64,000 nucleotides of DNA from Candidatus Dormiibacterota bacterium (GCA_955652705.1 CATPBK010000044.1:17970-81969); one strand, 5' to 3'. Shown: positions 1-9,130, numbered from the stretch's first letter. The notes: generated by a model from the sequence alone, not told the origin. Numbers and translations are program-made.

Positions 1-1
1 A

Positions 2-118
2 GCTCCCGCGGTTCTGCGCCTCATGGAGGCGCTGGAGGAGGACGACGACGTCCAGCAGGTCTACGCCAACTTCGACATCCCAGCCGACGTCCTTGAACGA
101 GTCTCAGCCCAGGTCTAA
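2..118 (+). CDS. yebC: YebC/PmpR-family transcriptional regulator, C-terminal end only
   Basis: The last 38 codons of a gene that begins upstream of the window; the stop is TAA at 116-118. The visible tail has the acidic [17 protein letters not shown] stretch that closes YebC/TACO1 proteins, which act in transcription regulation or in relief of ribosome stalling. Placement just before ruvC-ruvA-ruvB is the classic yebC-ruvCAB order, which supports the call. The 57 nt to ruvC hold no clear promoter. Only the C-terminus is seen, so the functional subtype cannot be judged. Confidence 0.85.
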   Translation, partial: APAVLRLMEALEEDDDVQQVYANFDIPADVLERVSAQV

Positions 119-175
119 GAACCCCACGGAATCTGGCGATTTCGCGGGGTCGCCTGACCACCTGCTCCGGACCCG

Positions 176-724
176 ATGTCCGGGCTGACGCTCGGCGTCG
201 ACCCAGGCTTGGCGGCCACGGGCTACGCATTCCTGCGCGACCCGCCCGAGGTGCTCGCCTGCGGGACGATCAAGACGGCGGCCGGGCTGAGCTCCGGCCG
301 GCGCTTGCTCCAGATCCAGCGCGAGCTGGAGCGCCTTCTGGACGGGACGCCTGTCCAGGAGGCGGCGCTCGAAGAGGTCTTCATGGGCAGCAACCGCACT
401 TCCGTCATCGGCGTGGCCCAAGCCCGCGGGGTGGTCCTGGCCCTGCTCGAAGCCCGCGGCGTCACGGTGCACGAGTACAAGCCGGCCCAGGTCAAGGTCA
501 CCATGACCGGCTACGGCATGGCCGGCAAAGCCCAGATGGCGCGCATGCTCGCGGTGCAGCTGCGCGTGGACCCGGCTCCGGGCTCCGACCACGCGGTGGA
601 CGCCATCGCGATCGCCATCTGCCACCTGCGCAGCCGGCGCCTGCGAACGGTCGCGACAGGGGGGAGCCCGGGGGGAAGGGCTCTGCCCGGCCCGGGCGAA
701 GGGGGGATTCTCCCCTCAAATTGA
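176..724 (+). CDS. ruvC: Holliday junction resolvase RuvC with a repeat-encoded C-terminal tail
   Basis: RuvC is the Mg-dependent endonuclease that cleaves Holliday junctions with RuvAB. In the 182 residues the RNase H-like active site is complete: D9 in LGVDPG, E66 in LEEVFMG, and H139 and D142 in DHAVDAIAIAICH, the arrangement of the Thermus-type enzyme. The family normally ends near residue 160. The last ~22 residues (GGSPGGRALPGPGEGG and on) are translated from a G6/C6 palindromic repeat at 657-720 and are not RuvC-like. ATG start at 176; the TGA stop overlaps the TTG start of ruvA (TTGA, 721-724), so the genes are translationally coupled. Confidence 0.95.
   Translation: MSGLTLGVDPGLAATGYAFLRDPPEVLACGTIKTAAGLSSGRRLLQIQRELERLLDGTPVQEAALEEVFMGSNRTSVIGVAQARGVVLALLEARGVTVHEYKPAQVKVTMTGYGMAGKAQMARMLAVQLRVDPAPGSDHAVDAIAIAICHLRSRRLRTVATGGSPGGRALPGPGEGGILPSN
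657..720 (-). repeat. G6/C6 palindromic element, copy 1 (RuvC tail)
   Basis: Read on the minus strand it has the family plan: a GAGGGG run, a short loop, TCCCCCC, a GC-rich central hairpin (CCCGGGCCGGGC), then CTCCCCCCT. It aligns closely with the copy at 52358-52423, including the TTCCCCCCGG block. It lies wholly inside the 3' end of ruvC and supplies the RuvC C-terminal tail. Confidence 0.75.
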
Positions 725-1323
725 TCGGATATCTCCGCGGCCGCGTCAAGCGGCTGACGCCAGAGGAGCTTCTGCTCGACGTCAACGGCGTCGGCTACCT
801 GCTCAGCCTGACCCTGTCGGCGCGAGAGCGCCTGCCCGCGACCGGAGGCGAGACGGAGGTCTTCGTCCACACCCACGTCCGCGAGGACCAGCTCGCCCTC
901 TACGGCTTCGCCACGCCAGAAGAGTTGGAGATGTTCGAGCTGCTGATCGAGGTGGACGGCGTCGGGCCGAAGGTCGGCCTGGCGATCCTCAGCTCGGCCA
1001 ACCTCGACCTTTTGAAGCGGGCCATCCTGGCTGAGGACGTGGCGCCAATCAGGCGAGCACCCGGAGTCGGGCCGCGCACCGCCCAGAAGGTGATCATCGA
1101 CCTGAAGCCCAAGCTCGAGGCCGAAGAGGCACTGCTCGCTCTGCCCAGGGCCGCTGCCGTGGCCGGCGACGGCCAGCTCCCCAAGCAGATCGAGGAGACG
1201 CTCCGCGGCCTCGGCTTCAGCGCCCAGGAGGCGCGCGCCGGCCTCGAGTCGGTCGACTGGGGCGCCCAGCCCACCGCGCACGAGGCTCTGGCGCACGCAC
1301 TCAAATCCCTGGGTCGTCGTTGA
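721..1323 (+). CDS. ruvA: Holliday junction branch-migration protein RuvA
   Basis: RuvA binds four-way junctions as a tetramer and loads the RuvB motors. The 200-residue protein starts MIGYLRGRV (OB fold), has helix-hairpin-helix motifs around VDGVGPKVGLAILSS and APGVGPRTAQKVI, and ends in a small C-terminal RuvB-contact domain (LRGLGFSAQEARAGL). The TTG start at 721 is fixed by homology and by the TTGA overlap with ruvC. A structured intergenic element begins at its stop codon and fills the gap to ruvB. Confidence 0.96.
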   Translation: MIGYLRGRVKRLTPEELLLDVNGVGYLLSLTLSARERLPATGGETEVFVHTHVREDQLALYGFATPEELEMFELLIEVDGVGPKVGLAILSSANLDLLKRAILAEDVAPIRRAPGVGPRTAQKVIIDLKPKLEAEEALLALPRAAAVAGDGQLPKQIEETLRGLGFSAQEARAGLESVDWGAQPTAHEALAHALKSLGRR

Positions 1324-1505
1324 GAAACACCCCCGGGATCACCGCCGGATCTGCGTCGCCCATGCGGGCCGCTGCCGGTGCGTTTGATTCCGCTCCTCAG
1401 TCGCGCACCCGCAAGTGCGCTTCTTCCGGTGCTCATCCAACGCAAGACGGCATCGGGCCACCTGGTTCGTCGCATCTCTCGGCGTCGCCCCCGGGGGTGT
1501 TCCTC
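1322..1505 (+). ncRNA. Candidate structured RNA, class A copy 1, between ruvA and ruvB
   Basis: This 184-nt spacer aligns without gaps with 5711-5894 (about 74% identity by hand count). Its ends pair: 1322-1337 with 1490-1505, 15 of 16 positions, one A.C mismatch. An inner helix pairs 1380-1388 with 1435-1443 (8 of 9), enclosing the hairpin 1403-1408/1415-1420. Most differences from the second copy fall in the helix arms and keep pairing, while blocks such as CGCCCATGCGGGCCGC and GGCATCGGGCCACCTGG are unchanged. The element starts in the ruvA stop codon and ends at the CTG that begins ruvB. No known riboswitch class was recognised. The same region is also an open 62-codon frame, but the paired changes favour an RNA. 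Confidence 0.72.
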
Positions 1506-2533
1506 TGAGCGACGACCGTCTCGTCAGCAGCGCGGCGACGCCCGAGGAGGACCAGCTCGACCAGAGCCTGCGCCCGCGAAGCCTCGACGAGTACGTCGGC
1601 CAGGAGGCGGTGCGCGAGCAGCTCTCCATCCAGCTCGAGGCGGCCAAGCGGCGGGGCGAGCCGGTCGAGCACGTGCTCCTGGCCGGGCCGCCCGGCCTCG
1701 GCAAGACCACCCTCGCGAACATCGTCGCCAATGAGCTCGGCGTCTCCATCCGCACCACGTCCGGACCGGCCATCGATCACGCCGGCGCGCTGGGCTCGAT
1801 CCTGATGAACCTGTCCGAGCGGGACGTCTTCTTCATCGACGAGATCCACCGCCTGCAGCGCGTGGTGGAGGAGTCGCTCTACCCGGCGATGGAGGACTTC
1901 GTCTTCGACACGGTGCTCGGCAAGGGCGTCGGCGCGAGCACCGCGCGCATCCCCTTGAACCGCTTCACCTGCGTCGGCGCGACCACCCGGCAGGGCCTGC
2001 TCAGCTCGCCGCTGCGGGACCGCTTCGGCGCCACCTACCGGCTCGACTTCTACACGCGCGACGAGCTGGCCAGGATCGTCCGGCGTTCGGCCCGGATCCT
2101 GGCGCTCGACGTCGAGGAGGCGGCCGTCGACGAGATCGCCCGGCGCTCGCGGGGCACCCCTCGAATCGCCAACCGGCTGCTGCGCCGCGTCCGTGACTAC
2201 GCCCAGGTGCGGGCCCAGGGCGCCGCCTCGCTGGAGGTGACGCAGAAGGCACTCTCAATGCTCGACATCGACGCTCAGGGCCTGGACCAGCTCGACCGCC
2301 GGATCCTGGAGACGATCATCCACAAGTTCGCCGGGGGACCGGTCGGGCTGGACACCATCGCCACCGCGCTCAGCGAAGAGCCGGAGACCATCGAGGACGT
2401 CTACGAGCCGTTCCTCATGCAGAGCGGGTTCATCCAGCGCACCAGCCGGGGCCGGACCGCCACCGCGCTGGCCTACCGCCACCTCGGCCTCGAGCCCCCA
2501 GGCCCGACCGTCCAACAGACGTCGCTACTCTGA
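1505..2533 (+). CDS. ruvB: Holliday junction helicase ATPase RuvB, probable CTG start
   Basis: AAA+ motor that drives branch migration with RuvA. Visible motifs: [13 protein letters not shown]-terminal signature, Walker [10 protein letters not shown], Walker [10 protein letters not shown], sensor GATTRQG, and the C-terminal winged helix ([29 protein letters not shown] is its expected region, here beginning [12 protein letters not shown]). From CTG at 1505 the product has 342 residues, the normal RuvB length, and reads (M)SDDRLVSS. The only canonical upstream start is GTG 1415, which would add 30 residues encoded by the structured element. CTG overlaps the end of the leader helix, and GGGGGTG lies 7 nt upstream. 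Start choice is inference; identity is certain. Confidence 0.93.
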   Translation: MSDDRLVSSAATPEEDQLDQSLRPRSLDEYVGQEAVREQLSIQLEAAKRRGEPVEHVLLAGPPGLGKTTLANIVANELGVSIRTTSGPAIDHAGALGSILMNLSERDVFFIDEIHRLQRVVEESLYPAMEDFVFDTVLGKGVGASTARIPLNRFTCVGATTRQGLLSSPLRDRFGATYRLDFYTRDELARIVRRSARILALDVEEAAVDEIARRSRGTPRIANRLLRRVRDYAQVRAQGAASLEVTQKALSMLDIDAQGLDQLDRRILETIIHKFAGGPVGLDTIATALSEEPETIEDVYEPFLMQSGFIQRTSRGRTATALAYRHLGLEPPGPTVQQTSLL

Positions 2534-2537
2534 AAGG

Positions 2538-2744
2538 GTGGATACAGTCGGCAGGTCCCTCGTCTTCTTCGGCGTGGTCATCGCCGTGGTCGGGGCCGTC
2601 CTCATGCTCACCGGCCGGCTCGGACTCCCGGGCGACATCACCGTCCGGCGCGGCGGCTTCACCCTCTACGCACCGCTCGGCACGTCGATCCTGATCTCCA
2701 TCGTCCTGACCGTGGTTTTGAACCTCTTCCTACGGGCTAAGTAG
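2538..2744 (+). CDS. DUF2905 family small membrane protein
   Basis: A 68-residue protein with two hydrophobic helices (about residues 6-26 and 45-65) separated by GRLGLPGDITVRRGGF, the DUF2905 signature. Function unknown; members are often found beside ruvAB or sec genes. GTG start at 2538, 4 nt after the ruvB stop and 13 nt before secD, so it is probably co-transcribed with them. Confidence 0.85.
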   Translation: MDTVGRSLVFFGVVIAVVGAVLMLTGRLGLPGDITVRRGGFTLYAPLGTSILISIVLTVVLNLFLRAK

Positions 2745-2756
2745 ACTTTCACACTC

Positions 2757-4238
2757 GTGCAGCTAGTCCTTGGTTGGCCCGTCCGCATCATCGTGCTCAC
2801 CCTCCTGGCGATCTCGCTTTTCGTGGACGGGGCGGGCTACCTGTACCGATACACCAACCACTACCCGCTGACCGGCCCGGTGTCCGAGTTCCAGGCCGGC
2901 GGCCACCCGCACTTCGACTGGTGGCCGCTCAACAGCGGCCAGATCTACATCGTCCGCGGTCTCGACCTCCAGGGTGGCAGCCACCTCGTCATCCAGCTCA
3001 TCGACATCCCGCCCGGCCGCACGAAGGCGGACGTCCAGTCCACCGCCGTCTCCGTGTTCCAGAACCGGCTCAACCGGCTTGGCGTCAGCGAACCTTCGAT
3101 CCAGCCCGAAGGCTCGGATCGCATCGTGGTCGACCTCGCCGGGGTCAACAGCGCGCGCGCCCAGGAGGTCCTCGGCCAGACCGCGCACCTCGACTTCGTG
3201 AAGTGGGTGGAAGATCCGAATGCGCCCGCGACGGGCCAGAGCTCGGCAGGGTTCAAACCGCAGAAGACGGGCCTGGGCAGCTCCCAGGTCACGAGCGCGA
3301 CCTCCGGGCTCGACACGAACGGCCTGCAGTACCAGGTGCTGCTCAGCTTCAACGCGGACGGCGCCAACACGTTCTCGACGCTCACGACCGATGCGGTCAA
3401 CCAATGCTCCGGCGCGGGCAACGACTGCCCGAAGCGGCATATCGCGATCTTCGAGGACCTGACCGACCAGGACATCGCCAGCTGGGACACGCAGGCGACG
3501 AAGGTGGCGCTGCCACCGGACCAAGGCGGCAAGCTGCTGACGAATCCCACCATCCAGAACCCGATCCCGGGCGGCCAGGCCTCGATCACCGGCAGCTTCA
3601 CGGCCCAGTCGGCGGCGACGCTCGCACTCCAGATCAACTCCGGCGCGCTGCCGGCCAACGTGAAGGTGCTGTCGTCGACCGATGTCAGCGCCAGCCTCGG
3701 CGCCGACTCGGTCAAGCGCAGCCTGGCGGCCGGCCTGATCGGCCTGGCCATCGTGGTGCTCTTCATGATCCTGTACTACCGCCTGCCCGGCCTGCTCGCG
3801 AGCACCGCGCTGATCGGCTACGCCGCGATCACGCTGGCGGTCTTCAAGTCGCTCCCCGTGACCATGACGCTCTCCGGCCTGGCCGGCTTCATCCTCTCCG
3901 TCGGCATGGCCGTCGACGCCAACGTGCTGATCTTCGAACGCTTCAAGGAAGAGATGCGGGCCGGCCGCACCATCGGCGCCGCCGTCGACGCGGCGGTCCG
4001 GCGAGCCTGGCCCGCCATCCGCGACTCCAATACGTCGACGCTGATCACCTGCATCGTGCTGGCCTACTTCGGGACGGGCCCGGTGAAAGGGTTCGCCATC
4101 ACCCTGGGCATCGGCGTCGCCGTGAGCCTGATTTCCTCGATTGTCATCACCCACAACCTGCTGGCGATCGTCCTCAACCTGGGAGGCGGCTTCCGCAACA
4201 TCCGCCTGCTCGGCGTGACTCGTGGCGCGGCCGCCTGA
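2757..4238 (+). CDS. secD: Protein translocase subunit SecD
   Basis: Membrane component of the Sec accessory complex SecDF, which uses the proton gradient to pull exported proteins through SecYEG. The 493-residue protein has an N-terminal membrane helix (residues 6-26), a long extracytoplasmic domain starting GLDLQGGSHLVIQL, and a C-terminal block of five helices with the conserved GMAVDANVLIFERFKEE motif. GTG start at 2757. Its last 17 nt overlap secF. No yajC is present next to it. Confidence 0.95.
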   Translation: MQLVLGWPVRIIVLTLLAISLFVDGAGYLYRYTNHYPLTGPVSEFQAGGHPHFDWWPLNSGQIYIVRGLDLQGGSHLVIQLIDIPPGRTKADVQSTAVSVFQNRLNRLGVSEPSIQPEGSDRIVVDLAGVNSARAQEVLGQTAHLDFVKWVEDPNAPATGQSSAGFKPQKTGLGSSQVTSATSGLDTNGLQYQVLLSFNADGANTFSTLTTDAVNQCSGAGNDCPKRHIAIFEDLTDQDIASWDTQATKVALPPDQGGKLLTNPTIQNPIPGGQASITGSFTAQSAATLALQINSGALPANVKVLSSTDVSASLGADSVKRSLAAGLIGLAIVVLFMILYYRLPGLLASTALIGYAAITLAVFKSLPVTMTLSGLAGFILSVGMAVDANVLIFERFKEEMRAGRTIGAAVDAAVRRAWPAIRDSNTSTLITCIVLAYFGTGPVKGFAITLGIGVAVSLISSIVITHNLLAIVLNLGGGFRNIRLLGVTRGAAA

Positions 4239-5226
4239 GACCCGGACCAGGTCCGACGAAACGGAAGACTTAGCCGAGGTCGCGCCGCTCCCGCGGCGGC
4301 CCCGGACGCTGGACCTGGTCGGAAAGCGGAACTGGTTCTTCCTGCTCTCGCTGTTGATCATCATCCCGGGCATCGTCTCCCTGGTCACCCAGGGCTTCCT
4401 GCTCGGGATCGACTTCTCGGGCGGGACTTCCTTCGATGTCACCTTCGGTCGCCAGGTGACGCTGGCCGAGGTCCAGAGCGCCGTTGACCAGCAGTTCGGC
4501 GGCGGCCTCGTCCAGCAGGCCGGCAACGGCGACTACATCATCCGGACGCAGTCCCTGGACCCCATCCAGCAGAAGACCTTCGAGGACCGGCTGGGCAAGG
4601 CGCTCAACACGACCGTCAACGTGAAGTCGGTCGACAACGTCGGTCCGACGATCGCCAACGAGATCATCACCGGAGCATTGCTGGCTCTGATCACGGCGTC
4701 GCTCGCCATCCTCTTCTACCTGACCTTCCGCTTCCGGCGCGTCCAGGGCGGCGGCTGGGCCGGGCTCCAGTTCGGCGGCTCGGCGCTGCTCGCCCTGCTG
4801 CACGACGTCTTCCTGCTGACCGGCGTCTTCTCGATCCTCGGCAAGGGGATCCCCTTCCTCGGTTGGCACGGCAGCCAGCTCGGCCAGGTCGACAGCCTCT
4901 TTCTGACCGCGGTGCTCACGGTCGTGGGCTTTTCTGTCCACGACACGATCGTCATCTTCGACCGGATCCGCGAGAACATGATCGTCGCCCAGCGACTCAC
5001 CTTCGAACAGATCGTGAACCTGAGCATCATGCAGTCGGCCGCAAGGTCGATCATCACCAGCTTCACGGTCGTCCTGGTGCTGCTCTCGCTCTTCCTCTTC
5101 GGCGGCGACACGCTGAAGGGCTTCGTGCTGGCGCTGCTGATCGGGATCATCTCCGGCACCTACAGCTCGATCTTCAACGCCGCGCCGCTGCTGGTCGTCA
5201 TGCGGAGGCTCTGGCCCGTCCGGTAA
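4222..5226 (+). CDS. secF: Protein translocase subunit SecF
   Basis: Partner of SecD. The 334-residue protein shows a first membrane helix near 38-58, the LGIDFSGGTSFDV motif of the periplasmic region, and a C-terminal helix bundle with VGFSVHDTIVIFDRIREN, the family signature. GTG start at 4222 inside secD, a 17-nt overlap indicating coupled translation. The cytoplasmic N-terminus is longer than usual by some 20 charged residues. Confidence 0.95.
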   Translation: MARPPETRTRSDETEDLAEVAPLPRRPRTLDLVGKRNWFFLLSLLIIIPGIVSLVTQGFLLGIDFSGGTSFDVTFGRQVTLAEVQSAVDQQFGGGLVQQAGNGDYIIRTQSLDPIQQKTFEDRLGKALNTTVNVKSVDNVGPTIANEIITGALLALITASLAILFYLTFRFRRVQGGGWAGLQFGGSALLALLHDVFLLTGVFSILGKGIPFLGWHGSQLGQVDSLFLTAVLTVVGFSVHDTIVIFDRIRENMIVAQRLTFEQIVNLSIMQSAARSIITSFTVVLVLLSLFLFGGDTLKGFVLALLIGIISGTYSSIFNAAPLLVVMRRLWPVR

Positions 5227-5250
5227 CGTCGGACATCGGAAACTCTTGAC

Positions 5251-5712
5251 ATGCCAGGCTGGCCAATAGCGGAGATCGGGAAGCTGCTCGCGCCCACCTT
5301 GAAGCACATGGGCTATGACATCTATGCCATCGAGCAGCTCGGCCCCGGCGGGCGGATTCTGCGCATCTCGATCGACAGGCCGGCCGGACGCGTCGGCATC
5401 GACGACTGCGAGCGCGTCAGCGAGGTGAGCGGGCCGCTCCTCGATCAGGCCGGCCTCGTCTCCGGTCCCTACACGCTCGAGGTCTCCTCACCGGGCGCGG
5501 AGCGGCCGCTTCGCAACCGCCAGGAGTACGAGCGCTTCGCCGGCCAGAAGGTCAACGTCCGCTACCGGTACGGCGAGACCAGCGAGGGCGTCCTCGAAGG
5601 AGTGCTGGCCCGCGTGGATGACGAGGGGATCTCGGTAGAAGCCAAGGGCGGGCGGCTGGTCGAGATCGGCTGGGACGACGTCCGCACAGCCAGGCTCACT
5701 GTAAGCCTATGA
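5251..5712 (+). CDS. rimP: Ribosome maturation factor RimP
   Basis: Assists 30S subunit assembly. The 153 residues match the family in length and carry LRISIDRPAGRVGIDDCERVS (start of that block) and EVSSPGAERPLR, plus a C-terminal Sm-like barrel. ATG start at 5251, 24 nt after secF. It opens the conserved rimP-nusA-ylxR-infB-rbfA cluster. The TGA stop lies in ATGA, where the second class A RNA element begins. Confidence 0.93.
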   Translation: MPGWPIAEIGKLLAPTLKHMGYDIYAIEQLGPGGRILRISIDRPAGRVGIDDCERVSEVSGPLLDQAGLVSGPYTLEVSSPGAERPLRNRQEYERFAGQKVNVRYRYGETSEGVLEGVLARVDDEGISVEAKGGRLVEIGWDDVRTARLTVSL

Positions 5713-5894
5713 GGACGGACCCCCGCCCGACAGCCGGATCTGGAACGCCCATGCGGGCCGCTGCCGGTGCCGGTTGCTCCGCTCCTCACTCACGTAGCTG
5801 CAGGTGCGCTCGTTCCGGTGCTCGCAACCGGCAGGACGGCATCGGGCCACCTGGCTCGCCCCATCTCTCGGCGTCGGACGGGAGGGCCGTCCTC
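5711..5894 (+). ncRNA. Candidate structured RNA, class A copy 2, between rimP and nusA
   Basis: 184 nt, gapless alignment with 1322-1505. The ends pair perfectly (5711-5718 GAGGACGG with 5887-5894 CCGTCCTC) and the helix continues, with mismatches and a bulge, through 5720-5731 with 5873-5884. The inner helix GCCGGTTGC/GCAACCGGC (5769-5777 with 5824-5832) is a perfect 9 bp where copy 1 has a different but also complementary pair. The Shine-Dalgarno GGAGG at 5881-5885 for nusA lies within the closing helix, and the CTG start codon begins at its last base, so the fold could mask nusA initiation. That regulatory role is inference. Confidence 0.74.
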
Positions 5895-6901
5895 TGAACA
5901 ACGAGTTCCTGGCCGCGCTCCAGCAGCTCCACGAGGAGCTCGGCATCCCCATGGACGAGCTGCTGCGGACTGTCGAGCAGGCGCTCGCCGACGCCTACCG
6001 TCGAGCCTTCGACCCCCCTGGCTACATCACGGTCCGGATCGACCCCAGCAGCGCGGCCCTCGACGTCCAGGCTCGCGAGGTCGATGCGGAAGGCGTCGAG
6101 CACCTCCGCGCGCTGCCCACCGAGGACTTCGCCCGCCTGGCGGCCCAGACCGCCAAGCAGGCGGTCCTGCGCCACATTCGCAACCTGGAGCGGGACCGGA
6201 CGCTGCAGGAGGTGGCCGAGCACCGCGGCGAGCTGGCCAACGGCGTCATCGACCGGATCGAAGCGGGGACCGTCTACCTCGACCTGGGCGGCCGCGCCGA
6301 AGGAGTCCTGCCGCCCGAAGAGCAGATCCCGGGCGAGGAGCTCCGGCCGGGCAGGCCGCTGACGGTGGTGATTCTGGACGCCAAGCGCTACGGGTCCCAG
6401 GCGCAGGTTCAGGTCTCCCGCGCCAGCCGGCTTTTCGTGCGGCGGCTGCTGGAGGCCGAGGTGCCGGAGATCAAATCCGGCTCCGTTGAAATCAGGGCCA
6501 TCGCCCGCGAGCCCGGGTTGCGGACCAAGGTGGCCGTCGCCAGCGACGTCCCCGGGATCGACCCGGTGGGTGCCTGCGTGGGACCGAAGGGTGTCCGGCA
6601 TCATTCCCTTCTGAGCGAGCTCGGCCAGGAGCATGTCGACATCGTCGCCTGGTCGGACGACCCCGCCACGTTCGCGGCCGCCGCCCTGGGGCCGGCTCGA
6701 GTGCTGGACGTCAAGCTCGACCGCACGACCAACACCGCCACCCTGATGGTGCCGCGGGGCCAGCTCTCGCTGGCGATCGGCAAGGACGGCCAGAATGCCC
6801 GCCTGGCCGCAAAGCTGACCGGCTGGCGCATCGACATCAAGCCGGCGCCGGAGGAGCAGGAGGGGGAGGTCGAGAACCACCACGCCGAAGCGAAGCCGTG
6901 A
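5894..6901 (+). CDS. nusA: Transcription termination/antitermination factor NusA, probable CTG start
   Basis: RNA polymerase-binding factor controlling pausing and termination. From CTG 5894 the 335 residues read (M)[17 protein letters not shown], the usual NusA opening, followed by the N-terminal domain (to ~125), an S1 domain ([16 protein letters not shown], ~120-190) and two KH domains ([33 protein letters not shown]). It lacks the acidic C-terminal repeats of proteobacterial NusA. GGAGG sits 8 nt before CTG. The alternative GTG 5804 would prepend 30 residues from the structured element, similar to the alternative RuvB extension. The TGA stop lies within ylxR. Confidence 0.94.
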   Translation: MNNEFLAALQQLHEELGIPMDELLRTVEQALADAYRRAFDPPGYITVRIDPSSAALDVQAREVDAEGVEHLRALPTEDFARLAAQTAKQAVLRHIRNLERDRTLQEVAEHRGELANGVIDRIEAGTVYLDLGGRAEGVLPPEEQIPGEELRPGRPLTVVILDAKRYGSQAQVQVSRASRLFVRRLLEAEVPEIKSGSVEIRAIAREPGLRTKVAVASDVPGIDPVGACVGPKGVRHHSLLSELGQEHVDIVAWSDDPATFAAAALGPARVLDVKLDRTTNTATLMVPRGQLSLAIGKDGQNARLAAKLTGWRIDIKPAPEEQEGEVENHHAEAKP

Positions 6902-7145
6902 TCCGGTCCGCACCTGCGTCGGCTGTCGCCAGGAGGGCGGGCGGCGCGGGCTGGTCCGGCTGGTTCGGGACGATCGCGGAATCGTCGTTCCCGACCCGAC
7001 CGGCCGGGCTCCGGGGCGGGGGGCCTACCTGCATGCAGATCCGGCTTGTGCAGACCTCGCCCGCAAGCGCCGCAGCCTGGAGCGGGCGCTGGGCGGAGGT
7101 GTGGATCCGGAGGTGTGGGGGATAATCCTTAGTTCGGGCCGATGA
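6882..7145 (+). CDS. ylxR: YlxR-family RNA-binding protein, no canonical start codon
   Basis: The third reading frame between nusA and infB encodes [20 protein letters not shown], and [19 protein letters not shown], the conserved YlxR/DUF448 pattern, and ends in TGA at 7143-7145 overlapping the infB ATG (ATGA). No ATG, GTG or TTG exists in this frame between the preceding stop (6816) and the conserved region. ACG at 6882, about 11 nt after a GGAGG run, would give (M)[14 protein letters not shown], a typical YlxR beginning, and an 87-residue product. YlxR proteins bind RNA and have been linked to RNase P and translation regulation. The start is inference; a sequencing error is the alternative. 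Confidence 0.82.
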   Translation, partial: TPKRSRDPVRTCVGCRQEGGRRGLVRLVRDDRGIVVPDPTGRAPGRGAYLHADPACADLARKRRSLERALGGGVDPEVWGIILSSGR

Positions 7146-9130
7146 GAGCAGTAGAACTCGCGCGAGAACTCGGAATCAACCAGAAGGAGCTGGTCAACTT
7201 CCTGCAGCAAAGGAAGCTGACCCGCAACGTCAACGCGCCCCTCTCGCCCAAGGCCCTGGAGGCTGCCCGGCGCCAGTTCGCCACGAACGTGGCGGTCAAG
7301 GCCCAACCCAACGGTGAACGCAAGATCGAGCTGCCCCAGAGCGTGTCGGTCAAGGACCTCGCCGAAAACCTCGGGATCGCGCCAGTCGAGGTTCAGAAGA
7401 AGCTGATCTCGATGGGGACCATGGCGACGATCAACCAGGTCATCGACTTCGAGACCGCCTCCATCGTCGCCGACGAGTTCGGGGCCACGGTCGAGCCTAT
7501 CGCCGCCGGCGAGTCGGTGGCGGCGGTCCAGGAGGATGGGGCGGGGGAGGGCAAGGTGCACCTCACCAGTCGCGAGGAGTTCTTCTCATCGCTGGCTCGC
7601 GAGGACTCGTCCAGCCTGCAGCCTCGGCCTCCGGTCGTAACCGTCCTCGGCCACGTCGACCACGGCAAGACCTCGATCCTGGACGCCATCCGCAAAACCC
7701 GGGTCGCGTCCGGCGAGGCGGGCGGCATCACGCAGCGGATCGGTGCTTACAAGATCGAGACGGAGGACGGCCACCCGATCGTCTTCATCGACACACCCGG
7801 CCATGAAGCGTTCAGCGCCATGCGCGCCCGGGGCGCCCAGGTCACTGACCTGGTCGTGCTCGTGGTGGCGGCCGACGACGGCGTGATGCCGCAGACCATC
7901 GAGGCGATCCAGCACGCCCGGGCCGCCAAGGTCCCGATCATCGTCGCCATCAACAAGATCGACAAGGACAACGCCAACGTCGACCGCGTCCACGCCGAGC
8001 TCGCCGAGCAGGGCATCGTGACGCGGCACTACGGCGGCGAGTACGAGTGCGTGCACGTGTCCGCCAAGACCGGTGTGGGCCTGGACGACCTGCTCACCAC
8101 GATCGTGCTGGCGACCGAGATCGAAGAGCTGAAGGCGAATCCCAACCGGAACGCGATCGGCACCATCATCGACGCGCACGTGGAGCGGGGCCGGGGCCCG
8201 GTCGCCACCGTGCTCGTGCAGGCCGGCACGTTGAAAGTGGGCGACGACTTCGTGGTCGGCCACATCTACGGCCGGGTGCGAGCGCTCACCGACGATCGCG
8301 GCCAGAGCGTCCAGGAAGCCGGGCCGGCCACGCCGGTCGTGGTCACCGGTCTGCCCGAAGTGCCCACGGCGGGCGAGATCCTCCAGGTGGTGGGCTCCGA
8401 GAAGGTCGCCCGCCAGCTCGCCCTCAGCAAGCTCCAGGAGAAGCGCGTCCAGGAGGCCGCGGTGGCCTCGGCGCCGCGCGTCACGCTCGAAGAGATGGCC
8501 CGGCGCGCCAAGGAGGGCGAGGCCAAGGAGCTCTACCTGGTGATCAAGTCCGACGCTCAGGGCACTCTGGAGGCCGTCCGGAGCGCGCTCCAGAAGATCG
8601 AGGACCCGATCGTCAGCATCAAGATCGTCGGCGAGGGCGTGGGCCCTGTGAACGACAGCGACGTGCTGCTGGCGTCCGTCTCCAACGCGATCATCGTCTG
8701 CTTCAACCTGAAGCCCACGCCGGCCGCCGAGAAGGCCGCCGAGCGGGAGAAGGTCGAGGTCCGCTACTACGACGTCATCTACAAGCTGACCGAGGACGTC
8801 GAGCGCGCCGCCAAAGGCCTGCGCGAACCCACGTACCGGCAGGTCTGGGAAGGCCGCGTCGAGGTCATCATGCCGATCAAGATCCCGCGGCTGGGCATCA
8901 TCGCCGGCAGCCGGGTGGTGGAGGGCAAGGTCACGCGGGGCGGCTGGGTGAAGCTGGTCCGCGGCAAGGAGCAGATTTACGAAGGGCGGATCACCTCGCT
9001 CAAGCATTTCAAGGAGGACGTCCGCGAGATGGTCGCGGGCCAGGAATGCGGCATCGGCCTCGAGGGCTGGGAAGACTTCGTAGCCGGCGACGTCATGGAG
9101 TGCTTCCGGCTCGAACGGGAAGAGGTCTAA
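7142..9130 (+). CDS. infB: Translation initiation factor IF-2
   Basis: GTPase that brings initiator tRNA to the 30S subunit. The 662-residue form is compact: two IF2_N segments ([36 protein letters not shown]) joined with little linker, then the G domain with [17 protein letters not shown] and NKID, and the C1/C2 domains ending [18 protein letters not shown] start at 7142 overlaps the ylxR stop. A structured element follows directly after the stop. Confidence 0.97.
   Translation: MRAVELARELGINQKELVNFLQQRKLTRNVNAPLSPKALEAARRQFATNVAVKAQPNGERKIELPQSVSVKDLAENLGIAPVEVQKKLISMGTMATINQVIDFETASIVADEFGATVEPIAAGESVAAVQEDGAGEGKVHLTSREEFFSSLAREDSSSLQPRPPVVTVLGHVDHGKTSILDAIRKTRVASGEAGGITQRIGAYKIETEDGHPIVFIDTPGHEAFSAMRARGAQVTDLVVLVVAADDGVMPQTIEAIQHARAAKVPIIVAINKIDKDNANVDRVHAELAEQGIVTRHYGGEYECVHVSAKTGVGLDDLLTTIVLATEIEELKANPNRNAIGTIIDAHVERGRGPVATVLVQAGTLKVGDDFVVGHIYGRVRALTDDRGQSVQEAGPATPVVVTGLPEVPTAGEILQVVGSEKVARQLALSKLQEKRVQEAAVASAPRVTLEEMARRAKEGEAKELYLVIKSDAQGTLEAVRSALQKIEDPIVSIKIVGEGVGPVNDSDVLLASVSNAIIVCFNLKPTPAAEKAAEREKVEVRYYDVIYKLTEDVERAAKGLREPTYRQVWEGRVEVIMPIKIPRLGIIAGSRVVEGKVTRGGWVKLVRGKEQIYEGRITSLKHFKEDVREMVAGQECGIGLEGWEDFVAGDVMECFRLEREEV

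Noticed and set aside
1320..1508. 62-codon frame spanning class A element copy 1, with an equally long 62-codon frame at 5709-5897 about 65% identical in protein, each overlapping the neighbouring stop and start codons
   Set aside because: Attractive as a duplicated small protein, but all forward frames are similarly conserved and the differences preserve base pairing, which favours an RNA. Not excluded.
2763..4526. 587-codon antisense frame across secD and secF
   Set aside because: Typical long shadow frame in GC-rich DNA; no recognisable protein features, and the sense genes are certain.
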